A DNA stretch of 5,191 nucleotides from the NCBI GenBank assembly GCA_000961805.1, contig LADV01000077.1, positions 1 to 5,191 of the forward strand, in the 5' to 3' direction. Within the stretch, counting starts at the first letter, position 1; every line of letters begins with the position of its first letter. The notes below the pieces were generated by a model. It ran no database searches. It was not told the origin of the DNA and saw only the letters and a list, made by a program, of their open reading frames with translations. Shown here piece after piece: positions 4,555-5,191 of this stretch. Source of the stretch: Peptococcaceae bacterium BRH_c23 (lineage in GTDB: Bacteria > Bacillota_B > Desulfitobacteriia > Desulfitobacteriales > Desulfitobacteriaceae). A program made the position numbers and the translations under genes.

Positions 4555-5191
4555 ATGCCTAGTTTGTTTTGGCTTGACTACATCTCGTATACAGTACTTA
4601 CCTTTGCTTCTTACGCTTTTGCAGGTTGGATACTAGAGACTTTATACCGTTCACTCACCCAACAACAGATCGTCAATCCCGGTTTTCTCAAAGGCCCCTT
4701 TCTGCCACTCTATGGTTCCTTTACACTCTTAGTAGCGATTACTGACCCGTGGTTGTCTAATCTCGCTTGGGAATGGCGATTCCTCTATTTCATAGTTTTG
4801 AGCACGGCTTTAGAGTACGTTTCCGGGCTGTGTCTAGAGCGTTTCTTCCACTTGCAACTCTGGGATTACAGTGACACCCCGCTAAACTTTCAAGGACAGA
4901 TTGCCCTTCCCTTTTCGCTGCTCTGGGGAGTCCTCGGTCTCATCTTTGCTAACTTTATTCACCCGCACTTCGGTTATTTTTTACTTCGTGTACCATCCAC
5001 CTCAAGAATTGTTCTAGCAACCATTTTTATACTCTATCTAATGTGGGATATCATCCAATCGACCATTCTTCTGCGCCGTTTGGAACAAATTGTGGATATT
5101 TTTCGGCAGGATCGCGGGCGTCAGAGTCATGATCGTTTTATGCTTTTGTTTCAGCCTTTCCGCCGGTTACTCTCTACTTATCCCAAGCTGC
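4555..5191 (+). CDS. PF06541-type multi-pass membrane protein (putative ABC-transporter type IV / CmpB-like), 3' end outside window
   Basis: The frame is open from ATG 4555 to the window edge (212 codons, no stop). The protein has about five hydrophobic segments: residues ~8-27, 51-65, 75-95, 117-135 and 149-170. Family-typical motifs are in order: FAGWILETLYRS (22-33), NPGFLKGPFLPLYG (41-54), ALEYVSG (85-91), a WDYSDTPLNFQGQI block (103-116) and SLLWGVLG (121-128). This matches the PF06541/DUF1113 family, named as a putative ABC-transporter permease but with no established substrate and no ATPase partner visible here. A hydrophilic basic segment follows the last helix. GGAG (4541-4544) precedes the ATG by 10 bases. 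It is transcribed away from the winged-helix operon from the promoter at 4365-4392, through a long structured leader. Membrane location is clear; transport function is not shown. Confidence 0.9.
   Translation, partial: MPSLFWLDYISYTVLTFASYAFAGWILETLYRSLTQQQIVNPGFLKGPFLPLYGSFTLLVAITDPWLSNLAWEWRFLYFIVLSTALEYVSGLCLERFFHLQLWDYSDTPLNFQGQIALPFSLLWGVLGLIFANFIHPHFGYFLLRVPSTSRIVLATIFILYLMWDIIQSTILLRRLEQIVDIFRQDRGRQSHDRFMLLFQPFRRLLSTYPKL

Overview
The window looks like a Gram-positive, low-to-mid GC Firmicute. I would guess a Peptococcaceae-type Clostridia (Desulfosporosinus/Desulfitobacterium-like), because strong AGGAG/GGGAGG ribosome binding sites, a consensus sigma-A promoter and a phasin-like + ABC1-kinase gene pair occur together. 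That placement is inference and no marker gene is present.

There are two very different halves. Positions 1-~1097 hold decayed plus-strand fragments. These are the C-terminal end of a Fic-family protein, joined at ~231 to the frameshifted tail of a protein with a topoisomerase-type C4 zinc finger. About 250 bases with no recognisable gene follow, then the first ~119 residues of a lipoprotein with Ycf48/BNR-like repeats that lacks a normal start codon. At ~1097 this lipoprotein is cut and fused tail-to-tail with a minus-strand patatin-like phospholipase that has lost its C-terminal part, including its catalytic Asp. The two surviving ORFs each read through the junction into the antisense of the other and overlap by about 340 bases.

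From ~1097 to 4321 the minus strand carries what looks like one transcription unit, read right to left: a winged-helix DNA-binding protein with a hydrophobic C-terminal domain (3644-4321), a small phasin-like coiled-coil protein (3301-3591), an ABC1/AarF/UbiB-family atypical kinase with two C-terminal membrane helices (1574-3244), then the truncated patatin (984-1457), 116 bases further on. Both gaps between the first three genes contain inverted repeats, the second an 11-bp perfect hairpin. The likely theme is membrane lipid, isoprenoid-quinone or envelope homeostasis. That rests on the kinase family and is not proven.

Divergently, a near-consensus promoter (4365-4392) drives a ~155-nt leader and then a PF06541 (putative ABC-transporter type IV/CmpB-like) membrane protein that runs off the right edge. 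The leader contains a terminator-like hairpin with a U-run, a possible enclosing helix and an 11-base direct repeat. It is the best candidate in the window for an undescribed regulatory element. I did not find a convincing new multi-gene system. The most informative observations are this leader, the wHTH/phasin/ABC1 module and the rearrangement junctions.
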